A stretch of 64,000 nucleotides of DNA from Polyporus tsugae (Eukaryota; Basidiomycota; Agaricomycetes; Polyporales; Polyporaceae): the NCBI GenBank assembly GCA_024305745.1, contig JAHRBS010000012.1:625001-689000 (forward strand). The letters run 5' to 3'. This document shows positions 1 through 11,977 of this stretch, piece after piece. The notes under the pieces were generated by a model that was given only the letters and a program-made list of their open reading frames with translations, was not told the origin of the DNA and ran no database searches. The first letter of the stretch is position 1. Each line of letters opens with the position of its first letter. A program made the translations under genes and the position numbers.

Positions 1-3000
1 CACGCAGGCCTGGAGATTGTCTTCTTCATCATAGCGGGTGGCCTTGGAAAGCGCAGGCAGACCAGATGGTGGTAGTTTCGGAAATGGGTTCTAGTATATT
101 CTGCATTGCCTACAAGAGAGAACCCAGGGAGAAAGCCGTCGTCGATGTCAGAGGTGCGATACACGTGCCCCGACCACGGCCTGATATGGTATAATCGGAG
201 TTTGAAACCCTTCTGTACTCGTCTCCCTCACAGTCCTTCCAGACGCCTTGGTAAGTAATTCCACCACCAAGGCGTCTGGCGTCGAGACTAGGTTTTGCGT
301 CTCTGCATTTGGTGTAGTACCTATCAGCTGTTGACTTACCCACCCACCTGTTCGCTGCATATCCGTGTCTCATCGTTCGTTTCTTCTGTCTCGCTCCCAT
401 CTCATCTCTGCGCCACATCCTCGTCACTCCTCTAGTTGATATTCCCCGCTTAATAATCCCCTCAAATCGTCTTCCTGTTTACAGCACTGACTGCGTCCTG
501 CATCTGATTAATAACTTGTGCTTAATATACCGTCAACCATCCTACGTACGCCCTTCTATGTATTGTGGGGTTGTAGCGCTCCGTGCATTGCAATTGGGTA
601 CTGTACAGACAGGCGCGGAATCTTGATATATGTATTGGTACCTATACCCGTACTTATACGCCCCGCGCGTGCCTGTATGGCACCGTCGGGCCGCAAACCA
701 CACAAATCGCGTCGTGTATACACGAAGCCCGAGGCGGATTTAGGTGAGTTTTCCCGTCTTCGTACCTTCTGTGTAGTGATATATCTCACCGTCTGAGGTC
801 CTCATTTGAACGCACTAGGATTGCATCATTGCCCTTCGCAAGCGGCGCGCGCGCGGGATGCATCCTAGTACCCGCGCGCTCATGCGGGCGTATCGGAGGG
901 TTTCATGTCCCCGCTTGAACATTTCCATTCAGGCATTCGCCTTTGGGAACGCGTGCGTACGCGCAAGTATAGCGACATTTTTGGAGGCGCAGTGCCTCCC
1001 GCGATCCGCCCTCCATTGAGACATCCCGTATGTTGAGCAGATCCGGGGTGCGGAGGCATGGTTCGGTCCATGGCTCGCAGCTCACCACTTGACACCGGGA
1101 CCGGGACCGGGACCGAAGGTACATTTGTATGGTTTACTTCCGAGCGCAGTGCGCCTATGGGTCTGTATCGGCGCCGCTGGGCGTCCGCCACAATGCCAGT
1201 GCCTGACACTGACAGCCGCCATTCGCGGGCGCAACTGGTGTCTCTCGAGATTGTGAACTTGCAAGAACATCGCCATATTTTACTTATGTACTCATGGTCA
1301 ATCGTCGAGTCTGTTGTCAGCGGGGAGTGGCGCTGTGCGGGGGTTATATATATGTCATGCAATCCCTCCACGGCCCCATACGACTGTCGAGAGTCTGTCG
1401 ACGCGCTGACAGACTGGGACACACAAGATTCGGACGGGCGCGGTCCGCAATCAAGGTGAGTCTTGTGCGATGATGATCCACCGTTGTCGGAGGGCTTATG
1501 TTTTGGTGCGCAGGCACATTTGTTGGCTCACGTGCTGCGCTTTGACGATCTTTCGCACAAGATCTGGACGCACAGGATGTAATTGGCCAAACTTCCTCTG
1601 GATCCGGAGGCGAAACACATACTTGCCTATCCCGCGAAAGCACTGTATTCAACTAGATTCCAGCTCTATCGCGCAGCGTGCAGCCGCCGACCAGGATGGT
1701 CGGTTCGTTGGCCCGGTCGGCTTTCCTTCCCGCAAGGCCATCTTTGGATCACCCTTGGCGAGAAGCAAACTGCGAGGACCCTAACAAGCTCCGAATCCAA
1801 TATCAATCTTTCGGTGTGCGTCGAGAGCATCATCCCTGAAATTTCGGGATGCCGATAATAGGGTGCACCGTTCGTCCGAGTCGCCGACGGGCTCCATACT
1901 GTACTCACAAATGGCACCAAGCCATTGCATTTGTATTTCGCGCTGTACTAGCCCTGGTCCAGCTCTGTTTTTCATATTTTTCGGGAAGCGTACGGCGAGG
2001 GGACGTAGCATTACTGTTTAGGCAAAGACGTAGCTAAAGAGGTGACGGCAGAGGTAAATACTAAACCATTTGGGCGAATTGTTCACTCACTAGTCACCAA
2101 CAGCACCTGATCGGCGGAGGATCATCGCCGCGTGCAGGGAACGAAGCCGGGCTGAGCTGGCGACACAAGCTCTCTCGAAATGGACTGCATGATCAGTACG
2201 AAGAGGGCTGTTACCCTCGTCCGACATATGTTGAATTCAAGCTGCATCGAGCTCCAACGACCCGACGCTTAGGCAGAAGGTACCATAGTCACGAGCGCAT
2301 CCTCGACGTCGACACATACATGTACGATATACAGCTGCACCCATGCGCAAGTCTAGGACGGCCTGGCCTGGCCACAGGACCTGTTTTATGAACTTCAGCT
2401 GACGACCACGATGACCTACCGTCTCTATCGCATACCTCACTTCCGCAGAGTTCGACGTTAGCGGCACGAAGCTAGTGCGATTAGTGCCGCTGTCGACAAT
2501 CACATGCTGCGAGACGATACATCCGCGTCCTCGATGGTGCGTCGATGATGCGCTAAGCGGATCTCAAGACGCGCTAAGGACGGAACGATGAGAATGGTAT
2601 AGCCTGCGATTCACTGGCACTAGTACTATTATTAGTACTACTAACGACTCTGGTGGACTGCTGTAAATTGACAGAAGCTTGCGGGACCCTAGGTTGATCA
2701 TGGCAGGAGGGACTCAGTGGGACACCCAAGTTGGGTACCTGGTCTTCGCAACGTGTCCACTGTCACTGCCAGACTAGGGAATGCGTGGGCTCGCACTTAG
2801 GCACACGTGTTCTCCGCTGGTCTTATATTTATTAGAACATCCACTTCTTCCCGTCGGACCCAAACAGACCGCATGCGCAACGGAGGTCGCGTCGTAGAAT
2901 AGGGGCCTATTGTCGGCGGTAAGTATTGTCATTGTCCACGTCGTCGACGTACGTCAGCCGTACGTCGTGGTATGACCCTCGTTCCTGTCGATCGGACGCG

Positions 3001-4920
3001 ATCGTGCATAAGGCTGGCACGCGAGATGGCACGCGAACCCCCCTTTATTGTAGGCGTTTGTGGGTCCATTCCAGGAGGCCCTCAGAATGCGGGGCGTTGC
3101 CCAGGTCTGAAACGCAAAGGTCGGGGGATGCGGAGAAATGGAGCGTGTTATGGAGGACGCACGGTTCGGTTGTCAGGGATCGGGGTCAAGACTCAAACAA
3201 TAAACGCTGTTGGATTTAAATGAAGTTCTCTAGCCTGATAGTCCTCTGGTCCTTGGGAGGGTCACTTACATTATAACTACTAGATTGCGAGGCGTTACGA
3301 TTAGTATAGGAGTAAAGATAAACCTGAACTAGTGCGAGGGAAGATCTGGCTAGAGGGCTGCTGGCACGAGCGAACAGCCGAAACCCTCGGCAGCCGACAG
3401 AGCTTGGACTCCTAGAAGGGTTGCTCAAGGGGTAAAAGAGAGAGAAAGGAGCTTTTGGTACTTGAACGTTCTGAACGTGCGGAAACTTGACGCGTACGTG
3501 AGAGCGTACTCAACGTCATAGTTCGCTTCCTGAAAGTCTCATGTTCAAATTCGTATCGAACAATTGACGCAATCCGCGAGATAAGAAGATAAAGTTGGTG
3601 GGAAGAGACAGCCCGGCGGTTGGAGAGAATTATCGCACCACTCGCAAGGCGTCTTACGAGAGAGAGACGGCGGTGGTCTGAGGTCCTGAACTGCGTGAAG
3701 GCATCGATCGTCGAATGGAGGTCGCGCGCACCCAGAGCTTTACGTTTGTGGTGGTCGTACGTCCGCCTGAGATGGTGTCGGTCGTTTCACACGAGGAAAG
3801 GGACGCCAACGCCCGTGGGTAGGCTCCCCATTGCACAGGTTAACGAGCGGTCCGTTGCGCTGCGGTCATACGAGGGAGTATCTTCAGTTGGAACATGATG
3901 CATGATGAACAAGATCGGCCACTTGCCGGTGGGACGACGAAGGGTGCGAATAACACCGCCCGGGCTTCTCGTGAGGTGATTGCATTGTAATTGATTGAAC
4001 CCGGAGCTGTCATCGATGAAGGGACGTATCATGTATGACGCCAGCGAAAGCGTCAAACCCTGTGTATGTATGTGTTAGGGTAGGCCTGTGGTCGACGTCA
4101 TACAAGTGAACGATAAGGTACAGTATGGGCATTGATTGACATGGACATACAGTACAGTACGGTGTACAGTACGTCGGGGCATCGGCGTTGCGATCTCCCA
4201 GGGTCCGGTCTACTTCGGCTGGAGGCGGACCAAGCTGCGGAGATTAGGACATCGACGTTCCTGGGCCACTGGAGATTGTACCAAATCCATTCACCTCTCA
4301 GATGTGTCCAGCGCAGCTTTAGACAAGGTATGCATGCATGCTGTATGCTTGGTAAGTATGATGCATTAAATGTGACCCGACGCATCGGGGGACGGAACGG
4401 AGAGGATCCATGTCGGAGGATTGACATGCATGGCACAGCGCCGTCGGATCCGGAGAGGCTGGCGCCGGAGGATGGGACGATGCTTCCCGTCGGAAGATAC
4501 TTAGCATGTAACAACAAACACGATACGGGCCTGCGTCAGACAAGAGCTTACCATCCAGTTATCTCGAGTCTATCCAGGGATGAGCGGTCGGACCAATGGG
4601 GGTGGGCTGACTTGTAGAAATGAAGGCGGACGGTAAGACATGGGCGGAGACAATACGCTGAGAACAAAAGATACCGCCAGAAGGGGGCGGGGATGAAGTC
4701 GGCGGTTTGAGCACAAGAGCAGGGTCTTGCACAGGCCGGTTTTGTTTTGTGGGAGACTGATGAACCCGGCTGGCTGGGGACCCTTTCGACGACCGGAGCG
4801 GACAAGAGACATCCAAGCGCCGGGACTGGCCTGGGCGTCCGTAAAGGAAGGTGCGATGCCATATTTGGAAGCGAAGTGATGAGTTATTACCGGGACGAAT
4901 AATTGGGCGAGTGATCGTTC
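1..4920. other. gene-poor left flank, no supported gene
   Basis: About 4.9 kb with no reading frame I can connect to a protein family. Open frames are short, on both strands, and lack the run of family-like residues and clean splice signals seen in the genes further right. The stretch holds small simple repeats: a hexanucleotide tract of ACCGGG units near 1094-1115, a short AGTACT-rich palindrome near 2620-2641, and a TACAGTAC-type repeat near 4148-4172. It could be decayed transposon or pseudogene sequence, but I see no terminal repeats, reverse transcriptase or transposase motif to support that. Confidence 0.5.
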
Positions 4921-5283
4921 CACCAACTCTCCCTCCTCCCCCCATCTCCCTCAGAGGCTCGCCTCCCCTTCGCCTACCCTCGTCGCCCGTGTCGACTCCG
5001 TCTTCATCGACGTCAACCCTGCCGACGCGTTCATCCGCGTCCGCTCCTCTCCTTCCCCCCATAGACGAACACTAGTCTGCAGTCCGTGCTGGTCGTCTAC
5101 CGAGGTGTGTACAGCAACGTTCCACCTCTCTTTCTCGTACGACTATCCGCCCCATTCCCTTTCTAACTCTGTCTCCTCCAGCGCACGCAACACCTGCTAA
5201 TCCATTTCAATACACCTTTTTATTCCCTCCATTTATTCGCCGCGGCTGCTCTTCCTCTCCCTCGCTCCCACCCCTCCGCCAAA
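4921..5283 (+). promoter_or_regulatory. pyrimidine-rich promoter and leader of the HMG-CoA reductase gene
   Basis: The coding strand becomes strongly C+T rich here, with runs of CT and CCTCC, directly before the start codon at 5284. Such CT tracts are common just upstream of well-expressed fungal genes. No TATA box or sterol-response element is obvious to the eye. The right limit is the start codon and the left limit is where base composition changes, so the boundaries are approximate. Confidence 0.4.
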
Positions 5284-8200
5284 ATGCGTGCCGTATTACG
5301 CCCGCTGTCCACACACACCGTCTTCTCCCCCATCGAGACCTGCGTCTCCGTTTTTGTCCTCGCGACCCTAGCATACTTCCACATCCTCTCGGGCATCAAA
5401 CACTCCTCTTTCTTCGCCTTCTCCCACCCGCCTGCCCTCCGCCCGGCATTCGCACGTCTTGCCAACGAAGAATGGGTCGCAGTCTCTCAACATGATTGGA
5501 CCGAAGCCTGGAAGCATCCTGGTGGTAACCTCGACGCGTTGGAGTTGCAGCAGGTGGTCTTCACGCTTGATGACGCGGCACAGCCAGTGAGTCCCGAGGT
5601 TTCACTACGCTATCATTTCATAGCCTCTTCGCACCGCTCCCTTTCATATTCCCATCCCTCATGCATTCATCCGTGCCAGTCGAAAGCGCACGTGTGCACG
5701 TCCATATCCGACGGTGCTGATACGAACTGTTGATAGACTGCCCTTCTTGATGCGTCCGCCATCTCACAACATTTGGTCTCAAACATCCCTGCGCTTTCTG
5801 GCAAGACATATTCATCCCTTTGCCATCACCCCAACGTCTCCGGAACGTCATGTTTCACCAGTGTCTCTGCGCCCGGATCATCTCCCATCCTCACTCTTTC
5901 GTTCAAACCGGGGACTCGGGAAGATTGGCTAGGCTCACTCAGGAAGGAGAATACCGTCACTGTTGATGGCGTCAAGTACAATATCGATACTGGGAAACGC
6001 CAGGAGAGCATCGGGGAGATGGAGAGTAGCAAGTGGGTTGCCTACGCCCTCAGTGCGCTCGTCTTGCGCTTCTGGGAGCTCACAAAGGTACGTGGACTGC
6101 CATGGTTGCGAAGCATCGCACCCGCTGAACTTCTCAATAGAAAGCGGACTCGCTTGATATCCTCGTCGTCCTGACAGGCTACGTTCTCATGCATGTGACG
6201 TTCATGAGGCTATTCCTGTCCTCCCGGGCATTGGGTTCCAACTTCTGGCTCTCTACCGGCATCTTCTCATCAGCAACCATTTCCTTCCTCTTCACCCTTC
6301 CTATATGCAGATCCCTGGATATTCCCCTCGATCCCATCGCGCTCACCGAGGCCTTGCCCTTCCTCGTCTGCACAGTCGGATTCGACAAGCCACTTCGTCT
6401 TGCGCGTGCTGTGTTGGCCCACCCTCATATTCTCAAGCCACAGGACGATGGTCGCATGAAGGCAGCTGGCGACGTCATCCTTGAAGCGCTCGATCGTGTC
6501 GGCAACATGATTCTCCGTGACTACGCTCTCGAGATCGCTGTGCTGTTTGTCGGTGTCAACAGCCGCGTCGGTGGGCTAAAGGAGTTCTGCGCCGTCGCAG
6601 CTGTCTCGCTCGCTATGGATTGTGTGATGACTTTCACACTCTACACCGCGGTCTTGACCATCATGGTGGAGGTACGTGTCATTGACATCGCATTCCCCCT
6701 TTTTTGAGCGTCGATCGTCGGGGCGCTTACATAATCGTCGCATGTGATCCCCTCCTCTTCTGCTTCGTTGCAAGCCTCATCTTAGAGTTTTGCATTGGTT
6801 GTGTTGCTTTGATGCGCTCGTCTCTAACCATACTACTGCAGGTTCGTCGTATAAAGACCGTCCGGGACATGACGCGGGCCCGTTCCCGATCCAGTTCCAT
6901 TACGGCCGTTACGGCGAACGGTACAGCCGTTCGCGGAGTCCTGTCCCGCAAGAGCAGCAAACAGAACGTGGTTGTGACGGAGACTCCGAAGAACTTGCGC
7001 CAACGGGCAACTGACTCTGCCATTGGCGTTAAGGGCTCGTTCCTGAAGGATGGCGGCAGGTTGCAGGAGGCGGAGGAGAACCCGATGGCAAGGCTGAAGC
7101 TGCTGCTGGTGCGTATTCTCTCTCGAGTGTACATCTGCATCGCTCTGACACTCTATGTAGATCGCATCTTTCCTCACTCTGCACATTCTGAACTTCTGCA
7201 CAACCCTCACTCCCGCTACCGCCAATGCTCGTCACCAGAGGCATCCGCTTCGCACAGCACCGGAGGTCGTCCCCACTCCTCGTGTCGACATCACTAGTCC
7301 CGCTATTTCGGACGTTCTCGCCTACCTTGCGGTGACACAGGAGCCTACGTTCACCGTTGAGGGTTCTGAGCCTGTGGAACTTGTGGTCAAGGTCGCCCCT
7401 CCTATCTACGTCCGCGCTCTCCCCCTCGCCCCGGCCCTCCGTGCTTCCAACACCAACACTGGCGAGGCTATCGAGAACTTCATGTCGTCCTGGAGCTCGC
7501 TTGTTGGCGACCCCGTCGTTTCGAAGTGGATTGTTGCGCTCCTCGCGGTCAGTGTGGCACTCAACGGTTACTTGCTCAAGGGTATTGCTGCTGGTTCTGG
7601 TCTCGCCGCCATGCGTGCGGTCCGGAGTCAAGGTGTTCGTTTCCGTTCACGCGCGCGCTCTATCGTCAAGATTGCCGACGAGGAGCCTGAAGAGGAACAC
7701 TCTCCGGCTCCCATAATGTTCATGCCCAGCGCCGTACCGATAGTGGAGGCTCCGGCACCTGCCCCAGTTACCCAGCCTGAGCCCGCCCCTGTCGCCCGAC
7801 CTCCTCCCTTGGCGATATTCAGCCGCCCGCTGAACTTGGAGACCGTCGACAAGAAGCTTCAGGACGCCCTTCCCATCAGGTCACCTCCCCCTGTCGAGCC
7901 TATTACTCCTGAGTCGCGCGAGGTCGAGCCTGCCCAGCTTGAAGTCCGCTCTCTTGCAGAATGTGTTGACGTCTTCGAGAACGGCCCCCGCCCCGTATCG
8001 GTCGCGCTCAAGACGTTGAACGACGAGGAGGTCATATTGCTGTGCCAGACTGGCAAGATCGCCCCATACGCCCTTGAGAAGATGCTTGGCGACTTCGACC
8101 GCGCCGTCCGGATCCGTCGTGCCCTCATTTGTGAGTGATAGTCTTTGTCTTCGTGTCGTGTGCCTGGAGACGAGGCTAATTTGACGCATGCCAGCCCGTG

Positions 8201-9508
8201 CTTCGCGAACCAAGACCCTCGAGAACTCGCTCGTCCCGATGAAGGACTACGACTACTCTCGTGTGATGGGCGCGTGCTGCGAGAACGTCATCGGCTTCAT
8301 GCCCCTTCCGCTCGGTATTGCCGGCCCGCTCAAGGTTGACGGGCTCATGTACCCGATCCCGATGGCCACCGCCGAGGGCACCCTCGTCGCGTCGACTTCT
8401 CGCGGCTGCAAGGCTCTCAACGCTGGTGGAGGTGTCACGACCGTCCTCACTGCTGACGGCATGACCCGTGGACCCGCGATCGACTTCCAGTCCATCGTTC
8501 GCGCTGCGGAGGCCAGGGCATGGATCGAGTCCGAGGACGGCTACGCGACGATCAAGGAGGCGTTCGAGTCGACGTCGCGCTTCGCGAAGCTGCAGAAGAT
8601 CAAGTGCGCGATGGCGGGCCGCACGCTGTTTGTGCGGTTTGCGACGCGCACGGGTGACGCGATGGGCATGAACATGATCTCGAAGGCGACGGAGAAGGCG
8701 CTCGAGGTGCTCGGGCGCGAGTTCCCCGAGATGGTCGTGCTCGCGCTGTCGGGCAACTACTGCACGGACAAGAAGCCAGCGGCGATCAACTGGATCGAGG
8801 GCCGCGGCAAGAGCATCGTTGCCGAGGCGGTCATCCCGGGCAAGATCGTGAAGAGCGTGCTGAAGACGACAGTCGAGAGCCTGTGCAACGTCAACATCAA
8901 GAAGAACCTCATCGGGAGCGCGATGGCGGGCTCGGTCGGCGGCTTCAACGCACACGCGGCGAACATCCTCACTGCTATCTTCCTTGCGACTGGTCAGGAC
9001 CCTGCGCAGAACGTGGAGAGCTCGAACTGCATGACCCTCATGGAGCCGTGAGTGTTTTATGGTTATCATCGAGTTGGTAAGGGCGCTGTCGTTAACCAAT
9101 CATGTCTGGAACAGAACAAACGGCGGCGAGGACCTGCTAGTGACCGTGTCCATGCCCTGCATCGAGGTCGGCACTGTCGGTGGCGGCACTATCCTCGAGC
9201 CCCAGGGCGCTGTCCTCGACCTGCTCGGCGTCCGCGGCGCGCACCCCACGAACCCCGGCCAGAACGCGCAGCAGCTCGCGCGCATCATCGCGTCCGCGGT
9301 CATGGCCGGCGAGCTCTCGCTCATCTCTGCACTCGCCGCTGGCCACCTCGTCCGCGCGCACCTCGCGCACAATCGCTCGCAGCTCAACACGCCGATGCCG
9401 TCGCGGCCGCACACGCCTGGCCCCGAGGACGTCTCGCACGTGCAACAGCTGCCGACGCCGAGCGCGAGCGACGACAAGGCAGTGGGGTACATCGTCGAGG
9501 CGAAGTGA
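5284..9508 (+). CDS. 3-hydroxy-3-methylglutaryl-CoA reductase
   Basis: Makes mevalonate from HMG-CoA with NADPH, the committed step toward ergosterol and triterpenoids, in the ER membrane. Seven exons read cleanly: 5284-5586, 5737-6087, 6141-6671, 6842-7108, 7161-8130, 8195-9047 and 9115-9508, giving 1222 residues, a usual size for polypore reductases. A membrane helix lies near residue 20. Exon 3 (about residues 219-395) carries a sterol-sensing-type block of hydrophobic segments, with another helix near 600. The catalytic domain starts near residue 808. Catalytic elements are visible: the Glu of ENVIG, the Lys of DKKPAAINW, the Asp of GQDPAQN, and the His of GHLVRAH, plus the cofactor loop DAMGMN. 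A proline- and serine-rich tail follows the catalytic His. The start was chosen because the first residues match the N-terminal helix of fungal homologues. Confidence 0.97.
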
Positions 9509-10062
9509 GCTTGCGTGTTTTCTTGCATGGTCTGGACCGTGATAGCCGTTCGTCGTCGTTGTACTTGCTTGCTTTGCTCTGGCGGAGATCGCTGTCGACG
9601 CTCCGTATTACATACTCACCGTTGGAATTTTTTCCCGTCTTACTTCGCCTTCTGATCTATGTATTGATATCCACCGCACACTGCACTTTACACACGTCAC
9701 CGTTATCCGTCGACTCTCTCGCTGCTGCTCGCTGTCTCGGCCCACACAATCCACACTCGCGGTCGCACATACATATATGCATATTCGTTACCCATACATA
9801 CTACCACTTAGTACTTACTTCCGCAATGTACAGTACTACTTCTTGCACTATGAATGCCATGGATAGAATTGCTCGTTGAGAACGAGCTCAGGAATGTTGT
9901 TGGTGTGCTTGTGTGCGTTGTTTCGACCGCATATGAACATCGATTATGTGGACCATTGATGGCGAAGGTACATCCAGGTAATCATACAACCCGGCTTGCA
10001 TCTACTAACTTCTACACCGATACATTCATCAGATCGAATTCAAGGTTATCTTCAGCGATCAA
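9509..10062. other. convergent intergenic region
   Basis: Lies between the stop codons of the HMG-CoA reductase gene (+) and the hydroxyacid dehydrogenase gene (-). It should hold both 3' untranslated regions. It is T-rich on the + strand after 9540. I see no coding signal, repeat or RNA gene. Confidence 0.6.
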
Positions 10063-11436
10063 TTAGCGAGACGTAGCCAGTTCTGCGGGCATCTCTTGTC
10101 CAAAGAGACCGGCGAGGAGGTTGTTCGCGGTCATGGTGGCCATCCCCAGACGGGTTTCGTTGGTCGCGCTCCCAACGTGAGGCAGCACAATGCATCTTGA
10201 AATGATCCATCGGGTAAGTACCCCCAAGCCTAGAAAGTCTGCACACGGTACACTCACCTGGGAGCCTTCACGAGTGGGTGGTCGAGCCCGACGTTGGGCT
10301 CGCCCTCGACGACATCGATCCCCGCGCCGTACAGCCAGCCCTCACGGAGCGCCTTCGCGAGCGCGTCCGAGTCGACGAGCGTGCCCCGCGAGGTGTTCAC
10401 GAGCACCGCGGTCTTCTTCATCTGCCGCAGGAAGTCCTCGTCTACGATGTGGTGCGTCGTGGGCCCGCCCGGCGCGAGCACGAACACGACGTCGCTCTCG
10501 CGCGCGAGCTCGGCCAGCTCGACGCGCCGCACCTCCTGCACGCGGAACTGCGCGGCGAGCGCGGCGTCCGCGGAGGGGTTGGGCGGCGTCCTGGCGTTAC
10601 CGGTGTAGAGGCAGCGCTGGAAGCCGAAGGGGACGAGGCGGGCGAGCGTCGCATGGGCGATGCGCCCGAAGCCGATGAAGCCCGCGGTGCGCTTGGGCGC
10701 CAAGGACCCGATCGGGGAGAGCTGGGGGCCGCAGAAGGCGAAGGGGGACCAGACGGCGTTGGGCCACTGGAAGGGGGAAGGGGGAGCCGTGTGAGCGAGC
10801 GCTGCGTGGTCCTTATCGGACAATGGAAGGCGGGCATGGTAAAGACTGTACCTGGCCGGATTGGACGACCTCGGTGGTCTCTTTGGCGTTCCTGCCCGCC
10901 ATGAGGGCGAGCATGACGGAGAGGTCCGCGACGGCGTCGGTGAGGACGTCCGGGGTGTACCCGAAGCGGACGCCGCGTGTCAACAGGGCCTTAAGGTCGG
11001 CGTGTTCTAGAGACGCCGCATGAGGGGTTTGTTTTGGGGAGAAGAAAGGATGCTGATTGTTGTTACCAACCGTAGCCGACGGACATGGTCGATACGACGC
11101 GTAGCTTTGGGCCGGCTGTGTCGAGAAGCTCGTCGTCGACCTAAACAACAAACCGGGTTAATCAGTTTTTTTTCCGAGTCCATCAAGCGAAACAAGAGAT
11201 ACCTTTTCTGATAACATGACCAGGATTCCGGAGGCACCCCGTGCGTTCTCGAGCAGCCATTTACGCTCACAGGCTTTGTTGTGCGGCCATAGGACCACCT
11301 GGCAAACCGTTCAAAAGTGAGGTAATTCCAAAGGATGAAGTTGACAACTTGCATCGAGCTGCGGGTTATTGAGTAGCAATGGCATAACATCTGGCCCCAG
11401 GTCACGACAAACGACCACCTTCAGTTTGGCAGCCAT
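10063..11436 (-). CDS. D-isomer-specific 2-hydroxyacid dehydrogenase (glyoxylate/hydroxypyruvate reductase-like)
   Basis: NAD(P)H-dependent reduction of a 2-keto acid such as glyoxylate or hydroxypyruvate; the substrate is inferred from the GRHPR-like family only. Six exons on the minus strand: 11436-11353, 11298-11203, 11140-11071, 11006-10852, 10766-10258 and 10195-10063, 348 residues, normal for the family. The nucleotide-binding turn reads GFGRIAHA, where the usual last glycine is alanine. Catalytic residues fit: Arg in VNTSRG, Glu in DVVEGEP, and His in LPHVGSAT. The first intron begins with GC (GCAAGT) instead of GT; only this reading keeps the frame. The gene faces away from the F-box gene with about 540 bp between the two starts. 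Confidence 0.93.
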
Positions 11437-11977
11437 CGTCGATGGGCTGAGGTGTGAGGTGATGGAGTCGAGTCGTCTTGCGGGGGTCGATATCGATTGC
11501 ACTGGCGGTGGGGCAAAGACCATCCCCGTCGTCTGACAACGAATTCGAATGACGATGGTGGTATATATTCTATTCCAGATGCCCGGCCCGGTGAGAGTTT
11601 CTGGATTGACCTCGGGCCGTTAGCACAGCCACCTGAGCATTGTCCTTGTCCTCAGTGCCAGGGGCGCCGTGGGTGCGGTCATCATCCCAACCACCACCTC
11701 GGGCCCTTTGGCCTTTCGTTTCTATTGATTTACATCCCAAGTTTGACCTTGTTAACTCTTGAACAGCATAGCAACCCCAGGCATTTTTTACCTATCGTCT
11801 TGCAAGAATCGCCTGACGACAGTAGCAATATGACGTCCGCCAATAAAGCCTACCTTCACTCTTTCAAACACCGACATTGGCCCTCACTTATTCTATGTGA
11901 TACTCATACCCTCACCGCGCCCTATATATTCCCTCACGACTCAGAGGCAGCCCGTTCTGGTATCAATAACTTCCCTT
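11437..11977. promoter_or_regulatory. divergent promoter region between dehydrogenase and F-box genes
   Basis: Separates two start codons that point away from each other (11436 on minus, 11978 on plus), so it must contain both promoters. A TATATA-like stretch sits near 11923-11930, about 50 bp before the F-box start codon, which is close for a TATA box unless the leader is very short. No other motif stands out. Confidence 0.4.

Noticed and set aside
2611..2645. Short inverted repeat TAGTACTA around 2620-2641, considered as a transposon end
   Set aside because: It is very short, has no partner at a distance and the same AGTACT motif recurs elsewhere as simple sequence.
4559..5062. Minus-strand frame of 167 codons upstream of HMG-CoA reductase
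   Set aside because: It is an effect of the pyrimidine-rich leader read on the other strand (Gly/Arg/Asp-rich), with no homology pattern.
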